A stretch of DNA of 56,294 nucleotides from Tepidimonas sediminis (GTDB lineage Bacteria > Pseudomonadota > Gammaproteobacteria > Burkholderiales > Burkholderiaceae_C), in contig NZ_VJND01000015.1 of NCBI RefSeq assembly GCF_007556605.1, forward strand, positions 1 through 56,294. Reading direction: 5' to 3'. Positions within the stretch are counted from its first letter, which is position 1, and every line of letters starts with the position of its first letter. A model generated the notes under the pieces. The model saw only the letters and a list, made by a program, of their open reading frames with translations. It searched no databases and was not told where the DNA came from. The translations under genes were made by a program, and so were the position numbers. This document shows positions 1 through 12,978 of the stretch, in pieces.

Positions 1-2
1 CC

Positions 3-1861
<1,859 letters not shown>

Positions 1862-1877
1862 GCCGTGGGAGGCGCGC

Positions 1878-2939
1878 ATGACCGCTGACGTCGCGCAAGG
1901 CTCCTGCGCCCCGCTGCTGAAGGCGCCGCCGACGCCGTGGCCGACGCGGCGCCTGGGGCCGTTCGAGGTCTGCGCGATCGGCCTGGGCTGCATGAACGTC
2001 TGCCACGCCTACGGCGAGCCGCTGTCGGAGGCCGACGCCGCGCGGCTGCTGCTCGCCGCGCTGGACGCGGGCGTGACGCACTTCGACACCGCGGCGCTGT
2101 ACGGCTTCGGCCTGTCGGAGGAGTGGATCGGCCGCCATCTGGCGCCGCACCGCCAGCGCTTCGTGCTGGCCAGCAAGTGCGGCATGACCGGTGAGCCCAA
2201 CGAGCGCGGCGTCAAGGTGCGCGTCATCGACGGCCGGCCCGCCACGCTCAAGGCCACCTGCGAGCAGGCGCTCCAGCGCCTGCGCACCGACGTCATCGAT
2301 CTGTACTACCTGCACCGGTGGGACAAGCGCGTGCCGATCGAGGACAGCGTCGGCGCGCTGGCCGACCTGGTGCGCGAGGGCAAGATCCTGGCCATCGGCC
2401 TGAGCGAAGTCTCGGCCGCGACGCTGCGCCGCGCGCACGCCGTGCACCCGATCGCCGCGGTGCAGTCGGAGTATTCGCTGTGGACGCGCAACCCCGAGAT
2501 CGCGGTGCTGGACGCCTGCCGCGAGCTGGGGGTGGCCTTCGTCGCCTTCAGCCCGCTGGGGCGGGGCGTGCTGACGGCCAGCCCGCCCGATCCGGCGGCG
2601 TTCCACCCGAAGGACATCCGCCGCGCCATGCCGCGCTTTGCCCCCGAGCACTGGCCGCGCAACCTGCGGCTGCAGCAGCGACTGGCGGCGCTGGCGCGGC
2701 AGGCCGGCTGCACCCCGGCGCAGCTGGCGCTGGCGTGGGTGCTGGCGCGCGGCCCGCACGTGCACGCGCTGCCCGGCACCACGCGCATCGACCACCTGCA
2801 GGAGGATCTGCAGGCCCTGCGCGTGCAGCCCGATGCGGCGCTGCTGGCCGAGCTGGACGCCACCTTCACCCCGCAGGCCGTCAGCGGCGCACGCTACAAC
2901 GCCCAGGGCGAGGACGAGGTGGATACCGAGCGCTTCTGA
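1878..2939 (+). CDS. Aldo/keto reductase
   Basis: This 353-residue protein is an NADPH-dependent aldo/keto reductase of the YghZ/Kv-beta type. The catalytic tetrad is intact: Asp70 and Tyr75 in DTAALYG, Lys100 in ASKCG and His146 in YYLHRWD. GRGVLTA and the later barrel strands follow as expected. The ATG is 16 bases after the ligC stop, with GGGAGG nine bases upstream of it; earlier in-frame starts lie inside ligC and are rejected. Same-strand close spacing suggests co-transcription with ligBC, so it may reduce an aldehyde intermediate or inhibitor from aromatic breakdown, but substrate specificity cannot be read from the sequence. Confidence 0.85.
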   Translation: MTADVAQGSCAPLLKAPPTPWPTRRLGPFEVCAIGLGCMNVCHAYGEPLSEADAARLLLAALDAGVTHFDTAALYGFGLSEEWIGRHLAPHRQRFVLASKCGMTGEPNERGVKVRVIDGRPATLKATCEQALQRLRTDVIDLYYLHRWDKRVPIEDSVGALADLVREGKILAIGLSEVSAATLRRAHAVHPIAAVQSEYSLWTRNPEIAVLDACRELGVAFVAFSPLGRGVLTASPPDPAAFHPKDIRRAMPRFAPEHWPRNLRLQQRLAALARQAGCTPAQLALAWVLARGPHVHALPGTTRIDHLQEDLQALRVQPDAALLAELDATFTPQAVSGARYNAQGEDEVDTERF

Positions 2940-3163
2940 CACCCCCCGAGCGGATGCCGTGCACCGCATCGGGGCCCGATCCGTGCAGACCAGCGACCGA
3001 TGGGGTGGCGCATCACGCCGCCGATGCGCGGCGTTCCCATCCCCACCGGCACGGCGCCGTTCGCCTTGGCGCCGGCGCGCAAGGGGACATGGATGCGGCT
3101 CACCATGCGCGCCGCGCTCACCAGGGCCGGCAGCGGCGTGCGGCTGGCGCACCGCCACCGGCG

Positions 3164-4672
3164 TCATCGCGCCGGCAGTTGTGCCCTCATCGGCGCGCCC
3201 AGCGCCGGGCCGCGGGTCATGGGTGCCGCAGCCTCGGCCGCGCCGAGCTGAAACACCGACACCGCCTGCAGCAGCCGCTGCGCCTGCTCGCGCAGCGCCT
3301 CGGCCGCCGCGGCCGACTGCTCCACCAGTGCCGCGTTCTGCTGCGTGCTCTGGTCGAGCTGACCCATCGCGGCGTTGACCTGGCCGATGCCCTCGCTCTG
3401 CTCGCGTGCGGTGTGGGTGATCTCGCCGATCGTGTCGGCCACGCGCTGGATCGCCTGCACGATGTCGTCCATGGTTTGACCGGCCTGCTGCACCTGGGCG
3501 CTGCCGGCCTGCACCTTGGCGACGCTGGTCTCGATCAGGGTCTTGATCTCGCGTGCGGCCTGGGCGCTGCGCTGCGCCAGCGCGCGCACCTCGCCGGCGA
3601 CCACCGCAAAGCCGCGCCCGGCCTCGCCGGCGCGCGCGGCCTCCACTGCGGCGTTGAGGGCCAGGATGTTGGTCTGAAAGGCGATGCCGTCGATGACACC
3701 GATGATGTCGGCGATTTTCTGGCTGCTGGCCTGGATCTCGCCCATCGTGCTGACCACCTGCGCCACCGTCTCGCCCCCGCGGCGCGTGGTGTCGGCGGCC
3801 TGCGCGGCCAGCTCGTTGGCAGTGCGCGCGGCGTTGGCGCTGTGCTGCACGGTGTCGGTCAGGTGCTGCAGGCTGGCGGCGGTCTGCTGCAGGCTGGCGG
3901 CGGCGCCCTCGGTGCGGCGGCTCAAGTCCTGCGTGCCACCCGCGATCTCGCCGGCGGCGTTTTCGATCTGCTGCACGGCGCTGCGGATGCCGCTGACGGC
4001 GCCGGCGATGCGGCCGATGACGTCCTTGAGCCGCTGCGCCAGCGGCGTCGTGGCGCGCAGGTGCGCCACGTCCAGCACCACATGCTCGCCGCGCGCTAGG
4101 CTGTCGGCCAGCGCGGCCACTTCGGCGTTGTCGCGCACCTGGCGCGCCAGCCACAGGATCAACACCACCTCGAAGCCGGTCTGCACGATGACGTAGGCCG
4201 CATGCAGGAGGATGACCGGGAAGTTCGGCTCGCTCAGGCAGTACAGTCCCCAGCCGGCCGCCTGCAGGCGGTCGAACGCCACATGGTGCACCGCGAACAG
4301 CGCCGCCGACCACACCACCGGGCGCCAGTCCAGGTAGGTCATCAGCAGCGCCAGCGTCACGAACACGCCGAAGTGGAACTCGATCATCCCCGCCGAGACC
4401 TGGATGTGCAGCATCACGAGCGTGGACAGCGACGTGGCCAGCAGCAGCCGGCCGGCCAGCGTGCCGCGCAGCGCCGCAAAGCCGATCACCCCCGGCAGCG
4501 ACAGCCCGACCAGCCACGCCAGCTCCGCCCCCAGGCTCAGGCCCGGACGCTGCATCAGCAGAAGGATCGGTACTGAGGCAGCGGCGTACAGCGCCAGCGC
4601 GATCAGCATCGCAAGATCGCCGCGGCGGTAGATTGGCAGCAGCGGGTCGTGCAGGGCGGGGGCGGTCGTCAC
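3164..4672 (-). CDS. Methyl-accepting chemotaxis protein with multi-helix membrane sensor
   Basis: This is a 502-residue chemoreceptor. The N-terminal 190 residues hold about six hydrophobic segments with very short loops, so there is no periplasmic ligand domain; sensing is probably within or at the membrane. A cytoplasmic signalling coiled coil follows, with the canonical hairpin tip [20 protein letters not shown], the segment that contacts CheA and CheW. No clear HAMP domain is seen. GTG at 4672 is chosen because GGAG lies seven bases before it and it precedes the first membrane helix; an internal Met about 21 codons on is less likely. The C-terminus lacks a CheB/CheR-tethering pentapeptide. 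It lies downstream of rpoD in the same direction, but a TTGACA-like -35 at about 4762-4767 without a good -10 leaves its promoter unclear. Confidence 0.88.
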   Translation of the reverse strand: MTTAPALHDPLLPIYRRGDLAMLIALALYAAASVPILLLMQRPGLSLGAELAWLVGLSLPGVIGFAALRGTLAGRLLLATSLSTLVMLHIQVSAGMIEFHFGVFVTLALLMTYLDWRPVVWSAALFAVHHVAFDRLQAAGWGLYCLSEPNFPVILLHAAYVIVQTGFEVVLILWLARQVRDNAEVAALADSLARGEHVVLDVAHLRATTPLAQRLKDVIGRIAGAVSGIRSAVQQIENAAGEIAGGTQDLSRRTEGAAASLQQTAASLQHLTDTVQHSANAARTANELAAQAADTTRRGGETVAQVVSTMGEIQASSQKIADIIGVIDGIAFQTNILALNAAVEAARAGEAGRGFAVVAGEVRALAQRSAQAAREIKTLIETSVAKVQAGSAQVQQAGQTMDDIVQAIQRVADTIGEITHTAREQSEGIGQVNAAMGQLDQSTQQNAALVEQSAAAAEALREQAQRLLQAVSVFQLGAAEAAAPMTRGPALGAPMRAQLPAR

Positions 4673-4803
4673 GGGACAACTCCGGGTGGGCCGAAAGGAA
4701 AGGGGGCGGCTCCGATCCGCGGACCGGCACTGCCCCCTCCCCACGAGCGCGTCTTCAGACTTGTCAAGTGTCGCCGATTTTCTTGACGGCACCGTGATCA
4801 GTG

Positions 4804-7119
<2,316 letters not shown>

Positions 7120-7442
7120 GGCAGACGCTCTCCTCCGGCACGCGGCCGGTCAGGCAATGACAATGACGGTGACGGTGGGTGCACGGGCCCGCCCCATGCC
7201 GCGGGGCGCCACCGACCGGGACAGGCCGACGCGCACGCGCTGCCGAGATGGGGGCGTGAGGGCCGTTTCGCAAGTCGGGCGGGCGAACATTTGGTGTGCA
7301 GTCCTTGCGGAATCGGGGCGGCGTACCCCTGCAGCCGGCGGCATCGGTGGCCGCAGCACCGGGCGGGCGGTGCCGGGAAGTTCCCGGGCGGCCCGGCGGG
7401 CTCTGTCCGGAGGTGCTGCTGTCGCACTTGCGAAACCCCGAA
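7120..7442 (-). other. Untranslated leader between dnaG and rpoD
   Basis: No convincing gene is present in these 323 bases. Open frames here are Arg/Pro/Gly-rich and lack coding character. The stretch is the probable 5' leader of rpoD, downstream of the promoter at 7442-7469. It contains a perfect inverted repeat, CCGGGAA-G-TTCCCGG (7373-7387), and further GC-rich stems near 7160-7215; none is followed by a T run, so no intrinsic terminator is called. Confidence 0.5.
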
Positions 7443-7469
7443 TTATATCATTTCGCCCTTCTCCTGCAA
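7442..7469 (-). promoter_or_regulatory. Sigma-70 promoter for rpoD inside the dnaG 3' end
   Basis: On the minus strand TTGCAG (7469-7464) is followed after 16 bases by a perfect TATAAT (7447-7442). The -10 overlaps the dnaG TAA stop. This is a rare AT-rich island in a very GC-rich region and would give rpoD its own transcript with a leader of roughly 310 bases. Confidence 0.75.
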
Positions 7470-9124
7470 GGCAAGGCGCTCGGCCTGCACGCGTCGGTAC
7501 TGCGCCAGCGCGGCCGGGTCGCTGGCGCTGCGCGCCAGCAGGGCGGTCTCCTGCGCCTTCAGGTGTTCGATGCGCAGCCGCCGCAGCAGTTCACGCAGCT
7601 CGCGGCGCAAATCCGCGCGCGCCTGCTCGTCGTCGGGCGGCGCGCCCTCCTGCAGCGCCAGCGTGCTGTCGTGCAGCGCCACGGCCAGCGCCTCGAACGG
7701 CTGGCCGCGCAGCCCTTCGCGCAGCGCCGCCCACGGCTGCGGACCGTGCTCCAGCCACTGCGCCTCCAGCCAGGCGAACAGGGACCCAAGCGGCGGCGGC
7801 TCCTGCGCCAGCAGCGCGTGGTCATCGGCGGTCAGCCACTCCCACGCCTCGGGCGTGGTCAGCACGATGCGCGCGATGCGGTCGCCGCGGCCCAGCAGCC
7901 CGCGCGCGGCGCGGCGCGCCTGCAGCGTCGCCGCATCCGGCCGCCCCGGCCAGCGCGCGCGCGGCCCTCGGCGGTGGCGAGGTCGCAGCCGTCGGCCGCC
8001 ACCTCCAGCACGAAGCGGCTCAGCGGCGTGGCCTGCGCCAGCGCGGCGGCGAACGCCTCGGCGCCGTGGGTGCGGATGAAGCTGTCCGGGTCGTGCTCCG
8101 GCGGCAGGAACAGGAAGCGGAAGCGCCGCGTGTCGCCGGCCCACGGCAGCGCGGCGGCCAGCGCCCGCTGCGCCGCGCGCCGCCCGGCCGCGTCGCCGTC
8201 GAAGGCGAACACCACGTCGTCGGTGAAGCGCAGCAGCTTGCGCACGTGCTCCGGCGTGCAGGCGGTGCCCAGCGTCGCCACCGCGTGGCCGAAGCCCAGC
8301 TGCGCCAGCGCCACCACGTCCATGTAGCCCTCCACCACCAGCGCGCAGCCGGCCTGGCGGATGGCGCTGCGCGCCTCGTACAGGCCGTAGAGCTCCTCGC
8401 CCTTGTGGAACAGCGGCGTCTCCGGCGAGTTGAGGTACTTGGGCTCGCCGCCGTCGAGCACGCGGCCGCCGAAGCCGATCACCTCGCCCTTGACGTTGCG
8501 GATCGGGAACATGATGCGGTCGCGGAAGCGGTCGTGGCGGCGCGCCTCGTCGCCGTCGCCCTCGACGACCAGCCCGCACTCCACCAGCCGCGCGTCCTGG
8601 TAGTCGCCGAACACCGTGGACAGGAAGCGCCGCTGCGCCGGCGCGTAGCCCAGGCCGTAGGTCTTGGCGATCTGGCCGGTGAGGCCCCGGCCCTTCAGGT
8701 ACTCGATCGCGCGCGGGCTGGCCTTCAGTTGCGCGCGGTAGGCGCGCGCCGCCTGCGCCAACAGCTCGGTGAGCGTCTGCTGCGCGCGGCGCTGCGCGGC
8801 CTCGCGCGCGCGCTGCTCGGGCGAGCGTTCCTCCTCCGGCACCGTCAGGCCCAGCTGCGCGGCCAGGTCGTGCACCGCCTCGCGGAAGCCCGCGCCGGTG
8901 TGCGCCATCAGGAAGTCGATCGCGTTGCCGTGCGCGCCGCATCCGAAGCAGTGGTAGAACTGCTTGGCCGGGCTGACGGTGAAGGAGGGGCTCTTCTCGG
9001 CGTGGAACGGGCACAGCCCGACGTAGTTGGCGCCGCTCTTGCGCAGCGCGACGTGGCGGCCGACCACCTCCACGAGGTCGGTGCGCGCCAGCAGCTCCTG
9101 CAGGAAGGCCGAAGGGATGCTCAC
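7443..9124 (-). pseudogene. dnaG: DNA primase DnaG, frameshifted and internally shortened
   Basis: DnaG makes RNA primers at the replication fork. The N-terminal half is intact: zinc ligands Cys38, His41, Cys59 and Cys62, then the TOPRIM core with VVEGYMD and FAFDGDAAG. Near 7950-7965, inside a GCGCGCGC run just after DLATAEGRAR, the frame breaks. The C-terminal helicase-binding region (from about LLGRGDRIARIV to the stop at 7443) continues in another frame, off by one missing or two extra bases. Compared with E. coli DnaG, roughly 60 residues that end the catalytic domain also appear absent. Because primase is essential, an assembly or sequencing error is likelier than true loss. GTG at 9124 matches the family start (SIPSAFLQELLAR); an ATG at 9142 is the alternative. 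GACAAT at 9136-9131 may be its -10. Confidence 0.85.
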
Positions 9125-9190
9125 GGCCGCATTGTCGGGCATCGGCCGCGCCCGCGGCGATGCCGCTGCCGGTGGCCGTCCGCTGCGGCG

Positions 9191-11986
9191 TCAGACCGGA
9201 TCACGCGGCTGCGCGTGCACCAGTGCCTCGAACTGCTCCAGCGGCATCGGCCGGCCGTAACGGAAGCCCTGCAGCAGGTGGCAGCCGTGGCTGAGCAGGT
9301 AATTTTCCTGCTGCTCGGTCTCCACGCCCTCGGCCAGCACCTGCATGCGCAGCTTGCGCCCCAGCGCGATGATGGTGGTGATGATGGCCTCGTCCTGCCG
9401 GCTGTGCTGGCCCAGGCGGGCGACGAAGCGCTGGTCGATCTTGATGGTGTCGAACGGCAGCTCGGCCAGGTAGGCCAGCGACGAGTAGCCGGTGCCGAAG
9501 TCGTCCAGTGCCAGCGACACGCCCAGCGCATCCAGCGCCTGCAGCGTGGCGCGCGCGTGGTCCAGATCTTCCAGGAACACCGATTCGGTGATCTCCAGCT
9601 CCAGCCGGCCGGGAGCGACGCCCTGCTGCGCCAGCGCCTGCTGCACGCGCTCGCCAAAGCCCGGATCGCGGAACTGGCGCGCGCTGACGTTGACCGACAG
9701 GCGCAGCGCCGCCAGGGCGGCGTCGCCCTGCCACTGGCGCAGCAGCTGGGTCGCCTGCTGCAGCACCCAGTCGCCCAGCGGCAGGATCAGGCCGGTTTCC
9801 TCCGCCAGCGGGATGAAGGCGCCCGGCGGCACCAGCGTGCCGTCGGCGCGCTGCCAGCGCACCAGCGCCTCGGCGCCGACGACGCGGCCGCGCACGTCCA
9901 CCTGCGGCTGCAGGTACAGACGCAGCTCGCCCGCCTCGATGGCGTGCGCCAGGTCGCGCTGCAGCTGGTGGCGCTGGCGGATCGCGGCCTCCATCTCCGG
10001 GTCGAAGAAGGCCACGCCGTTGCGGCCGGCCTGCTTGACGCTGTACATGGCCAGGTCGGCGGCCTTCAGCAGCTGGGTGGCGTCGCCGTCGGCCACGGAG
10101 CCCGCGGCGCCGTCGCCATAGAGCGCGATGCCGATGCTCAGCGTCAGCGTGATGGTTTGGTCCTTGTGCGTGATCGGCTGGCGCAGTGCCGTGCCGAGCT
10201 TGTCGGCCACCGTCTGCGCCGCCAGCGCGGCGTCGTCGCGGCGTTCGAAGGTGGCCGGCAGCAGTACCAGGAACTCGTCGCCCCCCAGCCGCCCCGGGGT
10301 GTCCTGCTCGCGCAGCACGGCGCGGATGCGCTCGCCGATGATGCGCAGCACCGCGTCGCCGGCATCGTGACCGTAGGTGTCGTTGATGCTCTTGAAAAAA
10401 TCCAGGTCCAGGAACAGCACCGCGCCCCAGCGCGCGTTGCGCCGCGCCTGCCGGAGGGCCTGCTGCAGCCGATCGAGCAGCAGCCGCCGGTTGGCGAGCC
10501 CCGTCAGCGGGTCGAAGAAGGCCAGGTTTTCGATCTGTGCCTCGGCCTGCTTGCGCCAGCTGATGTCGGAGAAGATGGCCACATAGTGGCGCACCTTGCC
10601 CACCGCGTCGGTGACGGCGCTGATGGTCAGCCACTCCGGGTAGACGGCGCCGTCCTTGCGCCGGTTCCAGATCTCGCCCTCCCAGTGACCGTGCTCCGCG
10701 AGCGCCTGCCACATGGTGCGGTAGAACGCCGCGTCGTGGCGGCCCGAGCGCAGCAGCGCCCCCGGGGTACGCCCGACGGCCTCGTCGGGCCCGTAGCCGG
10801 TGATGGTTTCGAAGGCACGGTTGACGCGCACGATGCGCCCCTGGGCGTCGGTGATGAGCACACCCTGGTAACTGTCGAAGGTCTTGGCCGTGATGGCCAG
10901 CTCATCGAGCAGGCGGGACTGCTCGCGCAGCGCCTGGCGCAGGCGCCGCTTCTGGTGCAGCAGCCCCAGCAGGAACAGCAGCAGCGCCAGCACGCCCGCG
11001 CCGGCCAGCGCCAGCGGCCCGGCGTTGACCTGCAGCGTCTCGCGCCACGTCAGCTGCGGCACGCCGAACGGGCGCACGCGCAGCTCGCGCAGGATGCGCT
11101 CCACCGCCGTGTAGCCCTGCGGCGGCACGAAGCCGGCCAGCGGCCCGGTGCGCAGCGCCGCATCCTCGTGGGCGTGCAGCAGCGCCAGCGTCAGCGCGCG
11201 GTGCGTGTCGTCGTCGACGCTGCTCATCACCGCCACCGGCCATTCCGGCACCAGCGGCGTGCTCACCGCGACGGGATAGCCGGGCAGGTCTTGCCGCTGC
11301 AGCACGCGCAGCCGGTCGGGCGGCACGCGGCCGGCGGCCACCATCGCCTCCAGCACGCCGTCACGCACGAAGGCCGCCTCCACCCGGCCTTCCAGCAGCG
11401 CCAGCACGACGTTGTCCTGCGGCAGGCCGATGCGCTCCCAGGTGATGTCGTCCTCGGGCACGCCGCGGCGGCGCAGCTCGTGCCGTTGCAGGTGCCAGCC
11501 GGCGAGCGATTCGTCGTGCGGCACGCCGACGCGCCGTCCGCGCAGGTCCTGCCAGCGCCGCAGCGGGCTTTCCGCGCGCACCAGCACCGTGCCGCCGAAG
11601 GCCGTGGACTCCACCCCGTGGCGCCGCCGTACCAGCGTGGCCAGCGCGGTGCTGAGACCGTGCGTGTGACGCAGCGCGACGTAGTGGGCGGGGTTGGTGA
11701 CGATGACGTCGAGCTCGCGCGCGCGCACCGCCGCGTCCAGCGCGGCGTAGTCCAGCAGGCGGGTGCGCAGCCCGATGCCGGGCATCTGCCGCTGCAGCGC
11801 CTGCAGCAGCGGGGTCCAGTCGCGCTCCTCCACCTCCAGCGGGCGCGGTGCCAGGATGCCCAGCCGCAGCTCGGCGTGGTCGGCGTGCGCGGGGGCGAGC
11901 CAGGCGCCCAGCAGTCCCAGCAGCAGCACCAGCGCCCGCGCCAGGCGGGCCGCGGCGGCGGCACGCACGTCGTGGCCGCGCCTCAT
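9191..11986 (-). CDS. PhnD-like periplasmic sensor with PAS, GGDEF and EAL domains
   Basis: This 931-residue inner-membrane protein should make and/or degrade cyclic di-GMP in response to a periplasmic ligand. In order: signal peptide ending near AHA (about residue 35); a PhnD-type type 2 periplasmic binding domain to about 285; one membrane helix near 300-320; a PAS domain (about 345-460, TFDSYQGVLITDAQGRIVRV); a GGDEF domain with GRLGGDEF and an upstream RxxD inhibitory site (REQD); and an EAL domain with EALVRW, LEITES, DDFGTGYSSL, TIKIDQRF and AEGVE, all catalytically intact. The ATG overlaps the stop of the preceding binding-protein gene, so the two are translationally coupled. Which activity dominates cannot be decided from sequence. 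dnaG starts 66 bases downstream. Confidence 0.9.
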   Translation of the reverse strand: MRRGHDVRAAAAARLARALVLLLGLLGAWLAPAHADHAELRLGILAPRPLEVEERDWTPLLQALQRQMPGIGLRTRLLDYAALDAAVRARELDVIVTNPAHYVALRHTHGLSTALATLVRRRHGVESTAFGGTVLVRAESPLRRWQDLRGRRVGVPHDESLAGWHLQRHELRRRGVPEDDITWERIGLPQDNVVLALLEGRVEAAFVRDGVLEAMVAAGRVPPDRLRVLQRQDLPGYPVAVSTPLVPEWPVAVMSSVDDDTHRALTLALLHAHEDAALRTGPLAGFVPPQGYTAVERILRELRVRPFGVPQLTWRETLQVNAGPLALAGAGVLALLLFLLGLLHQKRRLRQALREQSRLLDELAITAKTFDSYQGVLITDAQGRIVRVNRAFETITGYGPDEAVGRTPGALLRSGRHDAAFYRTMWQALAEHGHWEGEIWNRRKDGAVYPEWLTISAVTDAVGKVRHYVAIFSDISWRKQAEAQIENLAFFDPLTGLANRRLLLDRLQQALRQARRNARWGAVLFLDLDFFKSINDTYGHDAGDAVLRIIGERIRAVLREQDTPGRLGGDEFLVLLPATFERRDDAALAAQTVADKLGTALRQPITHKDQTITLTLSIGIALYGDGAAGSVADGDATQLLKAADLAMYSVKQAGRNGVAFFDPEMEAAIRQRHQLQRDLAHAIEAGELRLYLQPQVDVRGRVVGAEALVRWQRADGTLVPPGAFIPLAEETGLILPLGDWVLQQATQLLRQWQGDAALAALRLSVNVSARQFRDPGFGERVQQALAQQGVAPGRLELEITESVFLEDLDHARATLQALDALGVSLALDDFGTGYSSLAYLAELPFDTIKIDQRFVARLGQHSRQDEAIITTIIALGRKLRMQVLAEGVETEQQENYLLSHGCHLLQGFRYGRPMPLEQFEALVHAQPRDPV

Positions 11987-12978
11987 GCGGGCTCCTCCAC
12001 CGGCAGCCAGTCGGGCGCGGCCAGGTCGGCCGGCAGGCGGCCCTCGGGCAGCAGGCCGCGCTGGCGCATGAACTGCGCCAGCCCCTCGGCGGCGCGCTGC
12101 AGCCGGGCGGGGGCGCCGATCAGCCAGTCGCGGTTGTCCGACCAGCCCGTCAGGTGCAGGCCGCCGAAGGCCGGTATCACCTGATGCCGCGGCAGGTCCA
12201 GCCACGGCGCCAGGCGGTAGATGCTGTCCTCGCGCAGCGTCATCAGATGGCGCTGCGCCTCGAACAGGTGCTGCAGCACGGTGGTCAACGCACGCTGCCG
12301 GCCGGCGGCGGCCTCGCGGTGCACGGCCAGCACGTCGACGATCGGACGCTCCTCGGGCAGCTGGCTGCTGTCGAACAGCCGCACCGCCCCCAGCGCCCGC
12401 AGGCGCGAGGTCACCGGCTCGAACGTGATCAGCAGGTCGACTGCGCCCTCCCGCCAGGCCCGCTCGTGTTCCTCGAAGCCGAGGTGCACCATCGTCACGT
12501 CGCCGGGTTGCAGCCCCGCGTACTCCAGCCACGAGGCCGCCATCAGCTCGCCGACCGCGCCTTGCTCGTGGCCGAGCCGCGCGCCGCGCCAGCGCGAGCG
12601 CTCGGCGTGCGTCGGGCGCGCCAGCACCACGTCGGCGCCGTGGGACAGGTTGAAGAGGGCCGCCACGCGCAGCGGCAGGCGGTCGACCACGACCGCCTGC
12701 AGCACCTCGTCCAGGGTCAGCGCGGCGGCGTGCGCGCGGCCCTCGCGCAGCGCCGCGCGCGAGGCGCTGGCCGAGCCGGTGGGCAGGCCGTGCAGCACCC
12801 CGTCGTCCCACCAGCCCAGGCTTTCGGCCAGCTTCAGCGGCGCGTAGCCCGGCCAGGGGTGCCAGGCCACCGTCAGCGGCGGCTCGGCGCCACAGCCGCC
12901 CAGCCACGGAGCCACCGTCGCCGCGGCAGCCAGTGCCGCGCCGCGGCGCAGCCAGTCGCGTCGGCGCATCGCGTTCAT
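11983..12978 (-). CDS. Tat/lipoprotein solute-binding protein (NMT1/SsuA-like)
   Basis: The protein has 331 residues. The N-terminus has a twin-arginine-like RRRDWLRRG, a hydrophobic stretch and a lipobox ending WLGGC (Cys near residue 29), so it is probably a lipid-anchored periplasmic protein. The body resembles NMT1/THI5 and sulfonate/nitrate (SsuA/NrtA) binding proteins: VAWHPWPGYAPLKLAESLGW near the start and repeated beta-alpha units. No ABC permease or ATPase lies nearby. Instead it is sandwiched, with ATGA overlaps on both sides, between a diguanylate cyclase and a PhnD-PAS-GGDEF-EAL protein, which suggests a ligand-presenting partner for c-di-GMP signalling rather than transport (inference). 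The ligand is unknown. Confidence 0.82.
   Translation of the reverse strand: MNAMRRRDWLRRGAALAAAATVAPWLGGCGAEPPLTVAWHPWPGYAPLKLAESLGWWDDGVLHGLPTGSASASRAALREGRAHAAALTLDEVLQAVVVDRLPLRVAALFNLSHGADVVLARPTHAERSRWRGARLGHEQGAVGELMAASWLEYAGLQPGDVTMVHLGFEEHERAWREGAVDLLITFEPVTSRLRALGAVRLFDSSQLPEERPIVDVLAVHREAAAGRQRALTTVLQHLFEAQRHLMTLREDSIYRLAPWLDLPRHQVIPAFGGLHLTGWSDNRDWLIGAPARLQRAAEGLAQFMRQRGLLPEGRLPADLAAPDWLPVEEPA

Noticed and set aside
2969-2981. ATCGGGGCCCGAT palindrome after the aldo/keto reductase as a terminator
   Set aside because: No T run follows on either strand and the stem is short.
2894-3121. Minus-strand frame of 75 codons between the aldo/keto reductase and the chemoreceptor
   Set aside because: The N-terminal part (RIHVPLRAGAKANGAVPVGM) looks somewhat protein-like, but it overlaps the reductase end, has no ribosome site and matches no family I know.
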